Source of the DNA: Typhlomys cinereus
Taxonomy: Eukaryota; Chordata; Mammalia; Rodentia; Platacanthomyidae
NCBI GenBank assembly: GCA_023101885.1
Contig: JALPQD010000215.1
Span: 1,240,001-1,304,000 of the forward strand
Reading direction: 5' to 3'
Length of the DNA stretch: 64,000 nucleotides
Every line of letters begins with the position of its first letter. Within the stretch, counting starts at the first letter, position 1. The notes beneath the pieces were generated by a model. The model was not told the DNA's origin, searched no databases, and worked only from the letters and a program-made list of their open reading frames with translations. Shown piece after piece: positions 20,965 through 31,129 of the stretch. The translations under genes were made by a program, and so were the position numbers.

Positions 20965-21065
20965 TCGGCTTCTGAGAAATGTGTTTATCTGTAACCGCCG
21001 TTAAAGAAATGATTTTTAGTAAAATCTTCCGACAGTAATTTGACTATATGGGTTTTTCTACCTCC
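20965..21065. promoter_or_regulatory. Candidate conserved non-coding element
   Basis: An AT-rich, repeat-free island with intact CpGs ('gcgctcgg', 'aaccgccg', 'ttccgac') and a GATA-type TTATCT at 20985-20990. It is sharply different from the GC-rich flanks. Regulatory function is inferred from composition only. Confidence 0.28.
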
Positions 21066-21350
21066 AGCCATTTCTCTAAAAAAAGAAAAGAGAGAAGAGG
21101 GAGAGAGAACAAGTGTTTCCCCGGCAGGAGGCAAGGCAGCGCTGCTTGGGGATTTAAAGGTACAGGTTTGCAGACCGCAGCTGAACCCTCAACTGCAACC
21201 ATTAGAGGCGCCTCCCAGTTAGCTGAGCAGCGGCCGCAGGCTGCCTGCCAGCGCCAAGCCCAGGCCCTGTGCCGACGCTGGCTGCTGAAGCCTGGGGGGA
21301 CGGGCTTCTGGCCCACCCCAGCTCTGGCCAAGCTCACATCAGCGACCTAA

Positions 21351-22087
21351 TTCGTTCTTCCTTCTTTCCTCCTTCCTTTTTCCTTCCTTCCCTCAATCTC
21401 TCCTTCCTCCTTCCTTTTCTTTTCCTTCTTCTTTTCCCTTCCTCCCTCCCTCTTTCCCTTCCTTCATTCTTCCTTCTTTCCTTCCTTCCCCTTCCTCCTT
21501 CCTTTCCATCCATCTCTTCCCTTATTCTTCCTTCTCTTTTCTCTTTCCTTCCCTCCATCTCTTCTTTTCTTCCTTCCCTTTCTCTCCCCTCTTCTTTCCT
21601 CCCTCCTTCCCTTCTTTCTTTCCTTCTCCTTCTTTCTTTCTTTTCTCTCCCTCCTTTCTTCCTTCCCTCAATCTCTCCCCTTATTTTTTCCTCCCTCCCT
21701 CTCTACCTTCCTTCTCTCCCTCTCTACCTTCCTTCTCTCCCTCTCTACCTTCCTTCTCTCCCTCCCTCCCTCTCTTCCCTCCCTCCCTCTCTACCTTCCT
21801 TCTCTCTCTCTTTCCCTCTCCCTTCCTCCCTCCTTCCCTCCCTCCTTTCCTTCCCTCCCTCCTTTCCTTCCTTCCTTCCTTCCTTCCTTCCTTCTTCCTC
21901 CTTCCTTCCTTCCTTCCTTTCTCCCCTTCCTTCCTTCCCTCCTCCCTCCCCCTTCCCTTCCCTTCCCTTCCCCTTCCCTTCCCTTCCCTTCCCTCCCTTC
22001 CCTTCCTTCCCTTCCCTTCCCTTCCCTTCCCTTCCCTTCATCTCTTCTTCTTCCTCCTGCCTCTTCTTTCCCTTTTCCTTCCTCCCC
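21351..22087. repeat. Polypyrimidine tract, about 0.74 kb
   Basis: Almost uninterrupted C/T on the + strand: (CCTT)n, (CTTCC)n and (CCTTCC)n blocks with occasional CATC, TACC or TATT interruptions. Between about 21690 and 21800 a 'ctctaccttccttctctccct' unit of about 24 bp repeats at least four times. The 274-codon Ser/Pro/Phe/Leu frame and the Arg/Glu/Gly/Lys frames opposite are artefacts. Mirror-symmetric homopurine/homopyrimidine tracts like this can form triplex (H-) DNA. Confidence 0.96.
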
Positions 22088-22604
22088 GCCTGACTCGCTG
22101 CTGTCCACTGTGTCCTTTGCTCCGCCTCTTTCTCATGGCTTCCTGGCTTCAGAGGACAGGGCGTGCCAGGGTCGGCCTGGGCCGCTCCTTCTGTGTGGTG
22201 GAGGCACTATTTATGGAGATCTTTGTGCTCGCGAGGCGAGCCGAGAGCCTCAGCCAGGGCAGGGCTTTCATGAGAGCTGAGTCATATTTTGGTTCTCGTC
22301 TATTCAATGGTTTGCTTTGAAACCCAGTTTCCAGCCCTTTGCAGCAAGGCCTCTGCTCCGACGTTAAACGGCAGCACTTCATCCAGGCAGCAAAGTCGGC
22401 TGAGTCTTCAGCTACAGCTCAGGGGAGCTTGGCCCTCATCTTGCTCAGAGGCAGAAGGGTGGAGAGTTTCAGAGGACACCAAAGCCCCCCCCCAAACAGT
22501 CAGCGACCTCTTGGGGACTGGCATGTATTTGACATGAACTGACTCCATCACCCCTGGCAACATCCTAACCTCACCAAGAGGGCTAGCTAGCAAGAGGGCT
22601 AGCC
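22088..22604. other. Unique DNA with AP-1 site and short hairpin
   Basis: A consensus AP-1 heptamer TGAGTCA lies at 22278-22284, and a perfect short inverted repeat with CpGs at 22227-22241 (arms GCTCGC/GCGAGC). A 16-bp near-duplicate pair 'caagagggctag..' sits at 22575-22606. No gene recognised. Confidence 0.45.
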
Positions 22605-22720
22605 TCATCTCATTCTGAGGAGGAAACTGAGGTTCAGAGAGGTTCTGTGACAGAGTGAGGGCTACACAGAGGGCAAGCGACACAGCTGGCGTCAGAGCCT
22701 GTTTCCACCTAGGCCCACCT
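22605..22720 (-). mobile_element. MIR SINE remnant
   Basis: 'gaggaggaaactgaggttcagagaggttctgtgacag', then 'gacacagctggcgtcagagcctg' is the reverse MIR core. Confidence 0.8.
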
Positions 22721-22931
22721 CCTTCCTGCCGAGCCTTGTTGTCTATTGGCTTTGAACTTGAGACAGTGGGCTGGAGCCAGACGGCAGGTGAGGGGTCAGG
22801 GGGCAGCTGCCTACCTGCCCAGCACCGTGGGCTGGAGGAGGGAGGGGCGACATGACTTAGGCGGGTCCTCATGGTGTGCAAGTGTGCGCACGCACATGCA
22901 CATATATGCATGCGTGCATGCGTGTGTTATT

Positions 22932-22970
22932 TGAGGAGGGAGGGAGGGAGGGAGGGAGGGAGGGAAGGAG

Positions 22971-23011
<41 letters not shown>
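22932..23011. repeat. (GGGA)n then (GA)n purine tract
   Basis: Seven or more GGGA units (about 22938-22966), a short mixed zone, then about 34 bp of (GA)n to 23011. The GGGA part has at least four G-triplets with one-base spacers, a strong G-quadruplex motif on the + strand. Confidence 0.95.
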
Positions 23012-23015
<4 letters not shown>

Positions 23016-23446
23016 CACCAGGGTAAATATATAATTAGCCATTCACTTCCAATGTGAAAATTGTATTATGGCATAGCTTGGGATTTATAGGCAAGGCATG
23101 CTCATGGTAACACACAGGACAGTCCAGAAGAGAGGTGGGGAGGTTACAGATGAGGGGGGCTCCATTAGGACCCCACATCCAGAGACCCAGGTGGGGCTGT
23201 GGGTTTCTCCATCCTGGGGCTCAGCTGCCCCAGACCCACCTGCCCTTGCCTGTGGGAAAGTTGCCATGGTGACAGCCAGAGGCAGTAAGCAGGTGTTGCT
23301 CACTGGCAAGGTTGGGACTGCTTTGGGGTAGCCAGGCTGTTGGTGTCTGGTAAGGTCTTTGGGTTTATTGTATCTAATGTAAGAGTCTGAGGTGACAGGA
23401 ACCAGATTTAGCTTTCAAGTTGTGTTTTTTCTAAATTAAGGATGTA
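23012..23446. other. Unique DNA containing an X-box-like site
   Basis: No gene recognised; frames of 74-77 codons only. The X-box-like site is listed separately. Confidence 0.5.
23260..23273. promoter_or_regulatory. RFX X-box-like site (one mismatch)
   Basis: GTTGCCATGGTGAC matches the RFX inverted-repeat consensus GTTGCCATGGNAAC at all but one defined base. RFX proteins bind such sites in ciliary and MHC II promoters and in neural enhancers. Occupancy is unknown. Confidence 0.45.
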
Positions 23447-23678
23447 GAAAAGGTTGGTCATTGGGCTGGAGAAAAACTGGCTCAGGGGTGAAAACTGCCT
23501 CGCAAGCCAAAGTTCCTGAGTTCAGATACCAGGCCCCGTGTAAGGGCAAGTGGAAATAGTGGTAGCCTGTACTTCTGACCCTGGTGGGTGAAGCCTGGAA
23601 AATCCTAGAGTGAAGTTAAAAAAAAAAAGAGATAGAAGCAATCCAGGATGATTCCTGAAATTACCCTTGGGGATATAC

Positions 23679-23725
<47 letters not shown>

Positions 23726-23773
23726 GTGCGCGCGCAAAAATAAATTAAAAATAAAGTTGAAAATGTTGGTCAT
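23447..23773 (+). mobile_element. Lineage SINE with 15-bp target-site duplication
   Basis: Flanking repeats 23447-23461 and 23759-23773 (gaaaaggttggtcat / gaaaatgttggtcat, one mismatch). The element starts 'gggctggagaaaaactggctca', has 'cctgagttcagataccagg', 'agcctgtacttctgaccctgg', 'agaagcaatccaggatgattcctg', (CA)n at 23682-23723 and an A-rich end 'aaaaataaattaaaaataaa'. An A11 run interrupts the body near 23619. Confidence 0.92.
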
Positions 23774-24299
23774 GATGCTGAGACAGAAGAGAACATAAGG
23801 CATGAGTCCAATCTGATCAAGTCTTAGGATGTCATTCTAACAAGTATATAAACATTCTAATATGTAAACATTCACAGAAAAATGTCAAAATATTTTAGCT
23901 TTCCCCGCGATGCCATCAGTGCTTTCCTCTGGGTGAGGGGGGGTCTCAAGTTACTCTAGTGGTCTTCACCGTGACACGCTTCTGTGCACAGTCTGCTTTC
24001 ACAACGGGCACACTCCGCTCACGCGACCGGAGAATACTCCTGCTATTTATAAAGATGGAGGATGCTGGAGGACGAGATGTCTTTGAGGGGAACGCAGTAA
24101 CGGCGGTGCGTGGAGACGCAGAATGAAATGGAGCTTCGGGCTGTTTCCTGTGGGCCTCAGTCAACATGCTGGCCTGTGTGCGTGGTAGAGAGGAGGCAGG
24201 AATCTGCCTCATGCCTTAGCTCCGCACCTCCTTTCTGAGTGGAGACAGTATTTGAAGTGATCAGGGATAGTTTCTCCCTCAGAGGAGCCTGCCAAGTCA
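23774..24299. other. Unique non-coding DNA
   Basis: AT-rich to about 23920, then GC-balanced. No gene recognised; an 88-codon reverse frame has no domain. Confidence 0.5.
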
Positions 24300-24605
24300 C
24301 TGAGTGTGTGTACACGTGTGCGTGCAGACACACGTGTGCATTTGTGTGCACACGCATGTGCACACGTGGAGACCAGAGGTCAACATCTGGCATGGCTCCA
24401 CAGCAGCCAAGTTTTCTGAGACAGGGTTTCTCATCGGCTTGGAGCTCGCCAAGCGTATTGGGGTGACTAACCAGCACTCCCAGGGCTCCCTCTGTCTCCA
24501 CTCCCCAGGGCCGGGATCACAAGCACATGCCACTCACATCCACCTCCCCCCCAACTTGGGTTCTGAGATCAAATCAGTTCCTTATGCTTGTACAGAAAGC
24601 ACTTT
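24300..24605 (-). mobile_element. B4/RSINE1-type SINE
   Basis: TG/CACGTG-rich tail, 'gtggagaccagaggtcaacatctgg', 'gagacagggtttctcatcggcttggagctcgcc', 'ccagggccgggatcacaagcacatgccac', and a head side ending 'ttatgcttgtacagaaagcac'. Complete reverse B4 order. Confidence 0.85.
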
Positions 24606-25269
24606 TTTTCCTGGTGAAAATTGCTGGTTTTATACGTGGGCTTTAGCTAGACGCCAAAGAGAAGGGGCAGGGAAGGGAAAGACCTGGGTCTATGCTTGGC
24701 GTGGGTTTCAGGATGAGACTGTCAAAGAAGGACTTGCAAGCTACCATTGTCGGGGCGCACCAGTGCAAGGTGTGGGTGCCAGAGCCTCCTGGGCAGAGCT
24801 CTGAGCCTTCCATTCCCCCATCACTCCGCCCTTCTGAAAGGACTGACAATCCAATGATAAGAACCCAGAATCCTTAAGTCTCTGGGGAGCTTGGGGAGGT
24901 GACGGCAGGGCATCCGTGTGGTGCACCTTCAATAAAAAAAGATTTACAAGTAAGTCATTTTCTCTTCTTTCTGAGTGTTGGGAGTGAGAGGATCTAGTAA
25001 ACCAAACCCGAGGGAGAGCTTGGTATAAATAAAAAACCCTACAGCTGTCAAAACAAATAGCAACGGATCAGAAAGACGACGTGGGGGAGGCTTGGCTCCT
25101 CATCTGCGCAGAGCAGTGCGGTTCGGTGTCACGGGAGTCAGGAAGCAGCGAGAGGAGCAGGCAGGCCTGTTCTCAGGGCTCAGATGTGTGCCCGGACGAC
25201 AGCCCTGGGTAATCCTGGTCTAATTTTTATCTCTTAAGGATAACCAAAGCCTTACACGTCAGTGCAGAA
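24606..25269. other. Unique non-coding DNA
   Basis: No gene recognised. 'tggtataaataaaaaacc' near 25021 looks TATA-like, and 'ttttatctcttaaggataacc' at 25225-25245 contains GATA-type cores. No downstream exon is visible. Confidence 0.45.
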
Positions 25270-25602
25270 TATCCATCCATCTACCCGTCCACCATCCATC
25301 CATCCATCCATCCATCCTCCATCCACCTATCCATTCATCCATCCATCCATCCATCCACCTACCCACCCATTCATCCATCCATCCATCCATCCACTCACCC
25401 CTCCACCTACCCAGCCACCCATCCATCCATCCATCCATCCATCCACCCATCCACTCACCCCTCCATCTACCCACCCACCCATCCATCCATCCATCTTCCA
25501 TCCATCTACCCACCCATCCATCCATCGATCCATCAATCCATCCATCCATCCACCCCTCCATCCACCCATCTACCCATGCATGCATGTATGCATGCATGCA
25601 TC
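25270..25602. repeat. (CCAT)n tetranucleotide array, about 330 bp
   Basis: CCAT units mixed with CCAC, CTAC and CACC, ending in a short ATGC block (25575-25600). It reads open on both strands (His/Pro/Ser/Ile on +; Met/Asp/Gly/Trp on -), a consequence of the four-base unit. Confidence 0.96.
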
Positions 25603-25746
25603 CATCTGTTACTCCAGCTGTTCTGGCGGCTAATGGTTGCTCAGACCATGGGGAAGGGGCCATTGCCACAATGCAGAGTGTCATATTAGAGATATGGGTA
25701 TTGGGTGTCACTGTGGGAAATAGGCAGTTACCTTTGCCTTGTGCAC

Positions 25747-25800
25747 ATGTGTGTATGCATGTGTGTATGCATGTGTGTATGCATGTGTGTATGCATGCAT
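25747..25800. repeat. 12-bp tandem repeat, about 4.5 copies
   Basis: Unit 'atgtgtgtatgc' repeated almost perfectly, ending in 'atgcatgcatg'. Alternating purine/pyrimidine throughout. Confidence 0.93.
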
Positions 25801-25810
25801 GTGTATATGG

Positions 25811-26119
25811 ATGTGTGAGCTGATGATTGGTAGGACCAAAGATGCCAAAGAGTCAGGCAGGTAAGGTGGCTGGTGCAAGGCGTGCCATGTAGAAAGGTGG
25901 GATTGTGACTACTGAGATCCTAACCAGGTGCCCAGCACCTGAGCCCCAAGGTTTGTGCACTAGCAAAGCCCCTACTTTTAGAACACTGTGCTCGAGGGAA
26001 GCGGAGTCTTCAAAACAGGGATGTGTGACCAAAACCATCAGGAAGTACCATGAGTGGAAGGCCTGAAGGTATGAAGGGGACGGAGGCGCACTCTTAGAAG
26101 CAGTCTGGGGAAGGGCGTC
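25811..26119. other. Unique non-coding DNA
   Basis: No gene recognised. The right-hand part may be the 5' end of the ancient repeat that follows. Confidence 0.45.
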
Positions 26120-26560
26120 CCCGAGGGAGGAGCAGCACACGTGAACACTTAGGAGGGAGCAGTTTAGTGTCCCTAAGAGTCAGACAAAGGCAGAGAGTCT
26201 GGGGACGGAAAACGACAGTGTCATAAAGGTACGCCGACACCAAATCATGCCAAGACTGTAGGCCCTGGTGAAGAGTTTAAAAATTGTGAGGGGCAGGAGT
26301 AGGAGGTAGACCAATTGGCTAGTTCTCGCTGTAGCCCAGCGAGAGGACACACAGGTTGTGTTGTACTGGGGGTTGTGAATTTGGACAGATGACTCCAGTT
26401 TGGCAGGGAGGAGAGGAGTGGGCAGGGCCACCATCACCCGTGAAAGGACTGGCGGTGGCACGAGAAGGAAGGGGAGGAATCAGAGGGAAAATCTGGAGAG
26501 TTCTGGCCTCAGTAGCAGGTAGATGCCGGCCATTCATAGCAGTGGGGAAGAGGAATTTTG
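26120..26560 (+). mobile_element. Ancient mammal-wide repeat, long remnant (probably L2-class)
   Basis: Blocks 'acttaggagggagc', 'caaatcatgccaagactgtaggccctgg', 'gaagagtttaaaaattg', 'ggtagaccaattggctag', 'cgctgtagcccagcgagag' and 'tttggacagatgactcc' follow in order a common old repeat ('gtagggccttgtaggcc...ggagaccagttaggaggc...gtagtccaggcgagag'). The short copy at 2.3 kb is related. The exact family is not assigned. Confidence 0.5.
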
Positions 26561-27144
26561 GTCGGAGCAGGGTGACAATCTGAGGATCCCTAGGCGGTTC
26601 AGTGTCGTGTCAAGTCAGGGTAGGAAGGGAGCGGAGATGTGAGCAAATCAGCCGGTCAGGAAGGCTGATCCGCGGCCCTCGAGCAAGCCCGGCAGAGCCA
26701 GGAAGCTGAAGGAGCTCAGGGGCGTCTCCAGAAGAGTCTGTCTCTAGGGACGTGGACATTTGGACATGGGTGGGGGAAGCAAGTGGCAGGTGAAGGCCGA
26801 GTGGCGAGGGCCACAGGAAGGTGGGGTGCAGAGGTGGGCAGGTGGCCGAGCGCTCTCCCGGCTGGGAGGTTCAAGACGCCGCCTCAGCACACGTGAGGTG
26901 TGGAATCTGCTTTCTATGCATGTTCTTGGGAGGGCTTCACATTTTCTGCAAGGCGGGGAGGGGCCTGTGGGTCAGAATCAGCGGAGGGGGTAGAGTGTCC
27001 CCGGTGTCCGTTGTCACATCCTCCTACCTCTAGAACCCCCAACTTTGTTCAGTGACTGACCCCCTGCTTCACTGGGGTACCACTGTCCTTTCATGGGAAG
27101 CTGAGCCCACCTCAGCTTCAGACATGCCCCTCCTGTCTAGCAGA
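26561..27144. other. Unique non-coding DNA
   Basis: GC-rich; frames of 70-77 codons without a domain. No clear repeat. Confidence 0.5.
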
Positions 27145-27515
27145 TATTGCAGTTAGCCTGTATTGTTGCCGCTACATTCACGACCGAAGGGCATAAGGGA
27201 ACAAGGCGTTTTGTTCTGGCTTATCATTGTCTGCGTACAGTTCCTTGTCCGGCTGGGTGGTAGGCTAAGGGAACCGGCCACATCAAACCCACAGGACTGC
27301 TGAGGGAGGGACAGTCCTCACGTGCTGGACCAGCGTGCCAGTACCTTATTCATCTGTCCGGGGACTAGTCCAGTCCACCATGGGTTGGGCCCTCCCTACT
27401 GACTAGACAATTTCATGCAAGCTTGCTTGGGGCTTCAATCAATTACTAATTCTCTATAAATGTGCCCAAAGATCAAACCTTCGACGGTTAACTTGACACC
27501 TATGACCGCAGGTAA
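27145..27515 (-). mobile_element. Rodent interspersed repeat with GTTAACTTGACA end (family unassigned)
   Basis: 'gttccttgtccggctgggtgg', 'gaaccggccacatcaaacc', 'ggttgggccctccctactg' and the terminal 'ggttaacttgacacc' at about 27487-27501 match the reverse of the 34.4 kb copy and parallel the 59.7 kb copy. Confidence 0.55.
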
Positions 27516-28992
27516 CTGAACCCTGGCCAGTAATGAGCATGAGTGGTCACATGACCAACGTAGCCAATAAGACAAGAAGGGAGGTTACCTGGGTGTCTGG
27601 GTGAACGACTCCCTTGATTCCATCTGGGAATATCCAGAGTGGCCCTCTGGAGCTTTGATGTTGTCCCTGTGAATGAACCACTCCTAGCCCTGCCACCAGC
27701 CTGAAGGCCTTGAGAAGCAGACTGGCCCTGGCCCCAACCGTGAGCGCCCCACTTCCTTCCGGCGAAGCCACCTGGAGACCAGTTCCCTCCACCGATGCTC
27801 CAAGGAGGGACAGGGAGCCCCGGGAACCCCTAGGTGGACACTTTGGGAGCCACGCTCACTTGGGCCCAGGGTCTGAGATGGGAAAGAACCATCTTCCGCT
27901 CTGGGGAGTAGATGCCAGCGCACCGTGTCCTATGCAAATCGGCCCCTCCTTCCTTTCTTGGCCACGAGGAACCAGAAGCGCAGAAGGCAGAGCTTCCTTG
28001 CAGAGCATGCCACGCCGCGTGGTCGAGCGCAGAGGTGGGCTCTGCAGCTTCTGCAATTAGAAACCCACAGGAGACGCTGGGCGCCACCGTGGTTCAGATG
28101 CTGTTCCGAGAGAAGTGGAGTGACCTATTTTCTGAGATTTTTTTTTTTAATGTGGAAATTCATTTTGTGTCAATTGCCCTGGCTGACCTCTAAGAGACAC
28201 AGACGAGTTCTGAGCTGAGAAGAAGGAGCTTTGGGGGTGGTATCCCTGTTAGTGTCCAGGTCTTTGGGTCCCCAGGCCTCATCTGTCCATGGGATTACAT
28301 CTGTTCATTGGAAAACTTATCTAAAGAGCTCATGCTATTTCCAGAGAGAGAAGAGAGAGCATTTCTCCCGAGTTTCCGTCCCGTGGCTTTTCATCTCCAG
28401 CATCTGTGTCTTGTCCTGTAACAGCCAGACACCGCTGACAGCCAGATCTTTGAGGCCTGTTGGTCTCCGTCACCTGCCCTCAGGCCCCTGCCGCAACACT
28501 CTTCCCGCCTCCATCCCTCTGCCTCTGTGTGCCCCATCATGTGCCCCATCATGTGCCCCATCATGTGCCTCATCATCTTGCTCGCCCCTGCTGGGATCTC
28601 CTCCCAAGCATTACCCGGAAGTTCCTGATCAGAGCCAGCAGCCTTCTCATGCGCCAGGAGACCCCTGGCAACCCCGAGTGCCAGCCTGTTATGTCCTCTG
28701 CTCAGCAGTTCTACTTGCTGTTCTGGAAAGTTCCTCCTTTCAAGCCTCTTTAGGAACTCTCTCTTCTCCTTCTGGAGTCCCATCGGCTTCCACCGACCAA
28801 TCTTTATTCAGAGTAAAGGCCCAACGGCTCCCGCTTTACCCGCTTTACCCTCTGTGTTCCCGGCCCTCCACGCCCTGCTGCAGAGCACACACCTCCGCCT
28901 GACGTGTTCTATGCCTTACCTGGGCATTTATTTTGCTCTTACTGAAACTTTGGCTTTGTGAGGTTGGGACCTCACTCTGTGGATAGCTGTGC
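27516..28992. other. Unique non-coding DNA, 1.5 kb
   Basis: No gene recognised. The longest frame (28231-28902, 223 codons) is Ser/Pro/Cys-rich, includes the 12-bp repeat below and looks like nothing I know. The part at 28740-28930 is pyrimidine-rich and may be an old L2 piece. Confidence 0.5.
28529..28576. repeat. 12-bp tandem repeat, four copies
   Basis: Unit 'gtgccccatcat' at 28529, 28541 and 28553 (identical), and 28565 with one change. Confidence 0.95.
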
Positions 28993-29017
28993 CTTCAGTT
29001 TTAATATTTTATTATTT

Positions 29018-29066
<49 letters not shown>

Positions 29067-29313
29067 CAGAGGGCACTGTGTGTCCCTGTAAAGGACCAAG
29101 GGTGACTTAGGGAATCATCCTGAATTGCCTCTATCTCCTCCTTGCTTCTCTCTAGGATTTCCCAGGCTCCACCACCAGGGCCGGAAGTGCAGGCCACCAC
29201 AGTTTCCACCTGCTATTTTTTACATGGGACCTGGGATCCGAACTCAGGACCTTCTGCTTGCGAGACAGAGTCTTAATCCTTGCGCCACCTCTCCAGTCCT
29301 ATGTCTTCAGTTT
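28993..29313 (-). mobile_element. Lineage SINE with long (GT)n and short target duplication
   Basis: 'cttcagttt' occurs at 28993-29001 and again at 29305-29313, flanking the element. In reverse order it shows the A/T-rich tail, (GT)n at 29021-29064, 'ggaatcatcctgaattgcct', 'ggatttcccaggctcc', 'ggatccgaactcaggacctt' (B box) and 'cgccacctctccag' (A-box head). Confidence 0.88.
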
Positions 29314-29544
29314 GGCACCGAGTGGCACCTGTGTAAGCGGTTGCTGAATGGATGTGCCCATCGAGGGTGAGTATGCCTCAGTTCCCAAGGCCATCATTTC
29401 CCTGGACAGTAAGATTTCAGGGATCGTATTCACAAAGCAAGAGGCGGGGCCAGTGACCTCCCAGCCCCAGATCGGCACCATAGGGCTGGGATGTCAACGG
29501 CGTATGGGAATGAAAGCAACCAGAATGAGTGATGCTTAAGGGGC

Positions 29545-29765
29545 CTCCGCTCAGCACGCGCCTGCACATCCCAAACTTCCTGAAAGGCTGTTCGGAGCGA
29601 TCTGGATAGACAGCCGTTTGGACGCATCTGTTAAGGAGGCCGTTTGACCTATGGCGAGCATGTCAAAGGAAACAGAAACATTCTGACATACTAAGAGCTT
29701 TAATTTACTCCCGACACAAGTCAGCGCGTCGGAATATGTCAAGTTCGTCAGACGCACGCTTCAGA
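29545..29765. promoter_or_regulatory. Candidate conserved non-coding element rich in CpG within AT-balanced DNA
   Basis: A repeat-free island with many retained CpGs (near 29551, 29595, 29618, 29626, 29658, 29714, 29727, 29748) in sequence that is not GC-rich. 'gccgtttg' occurs twice (29612 and 29640) and 'atgtcaa' twice. Such composition is common in vertebrate developmental enhancers; function is inferred. Confidence 0.35.
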
Positions 29766-30688
29766 GCGGGCACGTGCCCCTGCCTCTCTCGAAGGCTGAC
29801 TCACCACGGAAGGAGGGGGCTCGAGAACCAGGGCAGCGAGGCCGGGAGGAGGGAGCGTCTCCCCGTGCTCTGCAGCCCGAAGATGCGTTAATGGTAAAAT
29901 TTAACATCGGCCAAGGCGATTCAGAGACTCCTGGGAAGTTTGGCCCTGGAGTGACGTGACTATGGGGGTCGCTCATTAGTGAGATGTGGACAGCGGGTGA
30001 AACAAGCACAGAGCTAGGCTCAGACCCCCTGGGAACCAGGTCCCAACTCTCACATCCAGGTGAGCACCGTCACGCCAGTCTCCGAGCATCTCTCTCACCT
30101 TTGATTTCTACCTTCAAGTGGGAGAGTTGCTGCGGTCCCCCACACCTGATTCCCTCATGGTCTTGTGCCTCGTCTGACCACGTTCCTCAACATTCTCATG
30201 TAGTCAATATGCAAACGCACAACTCCATCAAGCGTTCCACTCCTGAGCCTGGCTCCTCAGAGTCCCCCCCAAGATGATCCCCCATTAACCCCTCCCCCCA
30301 CCTGGTCTGCTTAGGGGCAGAGGGTCTTGGCAACTTCCCAGGCTGTGTGCTGAAAGCAACAGTACCAGAGGCTGGAAGACACATGTTTCTGAGTTGGAGC
30401 TCAGAGAAGAGCTGCCTGCATTGGACTTCAAGGGAGCGAGAAATGCATTTGCCTGTACTGAGCCGCCGCTGGGACGTCGCTGGAGTTTAGTTGTTACCGC
30501 GGATATCCTCCCCTGACACCTCTGCAAAGTGGGGCTTGGAATTCGCTTTGTGGTTAAAGCTCCCCAGGCCGATCTTGGCTTGAAGCGGGGATCTCTTGCC
30601 TGCTTATCTACTCAGCGTAGTCGGTATACACAGACCTCGTTCAAGCNTTCTCTAGGCTCTGGGGAAGTTCAGGGAATGTAACGCAGAG

Positions 30689-30690
<2 letters not shown>
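29766..30690. other. Unique non-coding DNA, includes an ambiguous base
   Basis: No gene recognised. One undetermined base (n) lies at 30647, about 45 bp before a (GT)n tract, probably a consensus or polishing uncertainty. Frames up to 97 codons have no domain. Confidence 0.55.

Positions 30691-30738
<48 letters not shown>
30691..30738. repeat. (GT)n microsatellite, 24 units
   Basis: An uninterrupted GT tract immediately before an ID-type SINE head. Confidence 0.97.
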
Positions 30739-30740
<2 letters not shown>

Positions 30741-30812
30741 TGGCTCAATTGGTAAAGTGCATGCCTAGCAAGGCTGAGGATCAGACTTCAATCTCCAGAA
30801 TCCACATTAAAA
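30739..30812 (+). mobile_element. ID-type SINE
   Basis: 'gatggctcaattggtaaagtgcatgcctagca', 'ggatcagacttcaatctccag' and an A-rich tail: ID order with a weak B box. The next SINE inserted in or next to its tail. Confidence 0.65.
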
Positions 30813-30818
30813 AATAAG

Positions 30819-31054
30819 AAGCCAGGTCGGGGAGATGGCTCAGGGGATAAAGTCTTTGCCTTCAAAGCAAAAGGACCTGAGTTCAGGTCCCAGCTCCCAC
30901 ATAAAAACACAGAGGGGAAATGGTGGCCTGTGCGTCGGGTCCTGGAAGGTGGAGCCTGGGAAACCCCCGGAGCAAAGCAAAAAAGGAGATGGAGCAATCC
31001 AGGGTGATTCCTGAAGTCACTCCTGGGCCTCCACGGGTACACACACTTGTGTCT

Positions 31055-31099
<45 letters not shown>

Positions 31100-31129
31100 C
31101 ATGCAAATTAAAAAAATCACAAGCCAGGT
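30819..31129 (+). mobile_element. Lineage SINE with 9-bp target duplication
   Basis: 'aagccaggt' at 30819-30827 and 31121-31129. The head 'cggggagatggctcagggga', B box 'cctgagttcaggtccc', 'ggcctgtgcgtcgggtcctgg', 'agcaatccagggtgattcctg', 'gtacacacacttgtgtc', (AC)n to 31098 and a short A-rich end. It inserted at the ID/B4 boundary, so it is younger than both. Confidence 0.9.

Noticed and set aside
21269..22093. 274-codon frame across the polypyrimidine tract
   Set aside because: Low-complexity Ser/Pro/Leu/Phe translation of CTTCC repeats.
25262..25711. 150-codon minus-strand frame
   Set aside because: CCAT array read as Met/Asp/Gly/Trp repeats.
28231..28902. 223-codon frame in unique DNA
   Set aside because: Contains a 12-bp tandem repeat that adds codons and keeps the frame open. 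No known domain, no conservation evidence available.
30601..30660. Assembly gap at the ambiguous base
   Set aside because: It is a single 'n' at 30647 with continuous sequence on both sides, so an uncertain base call and not a gap.
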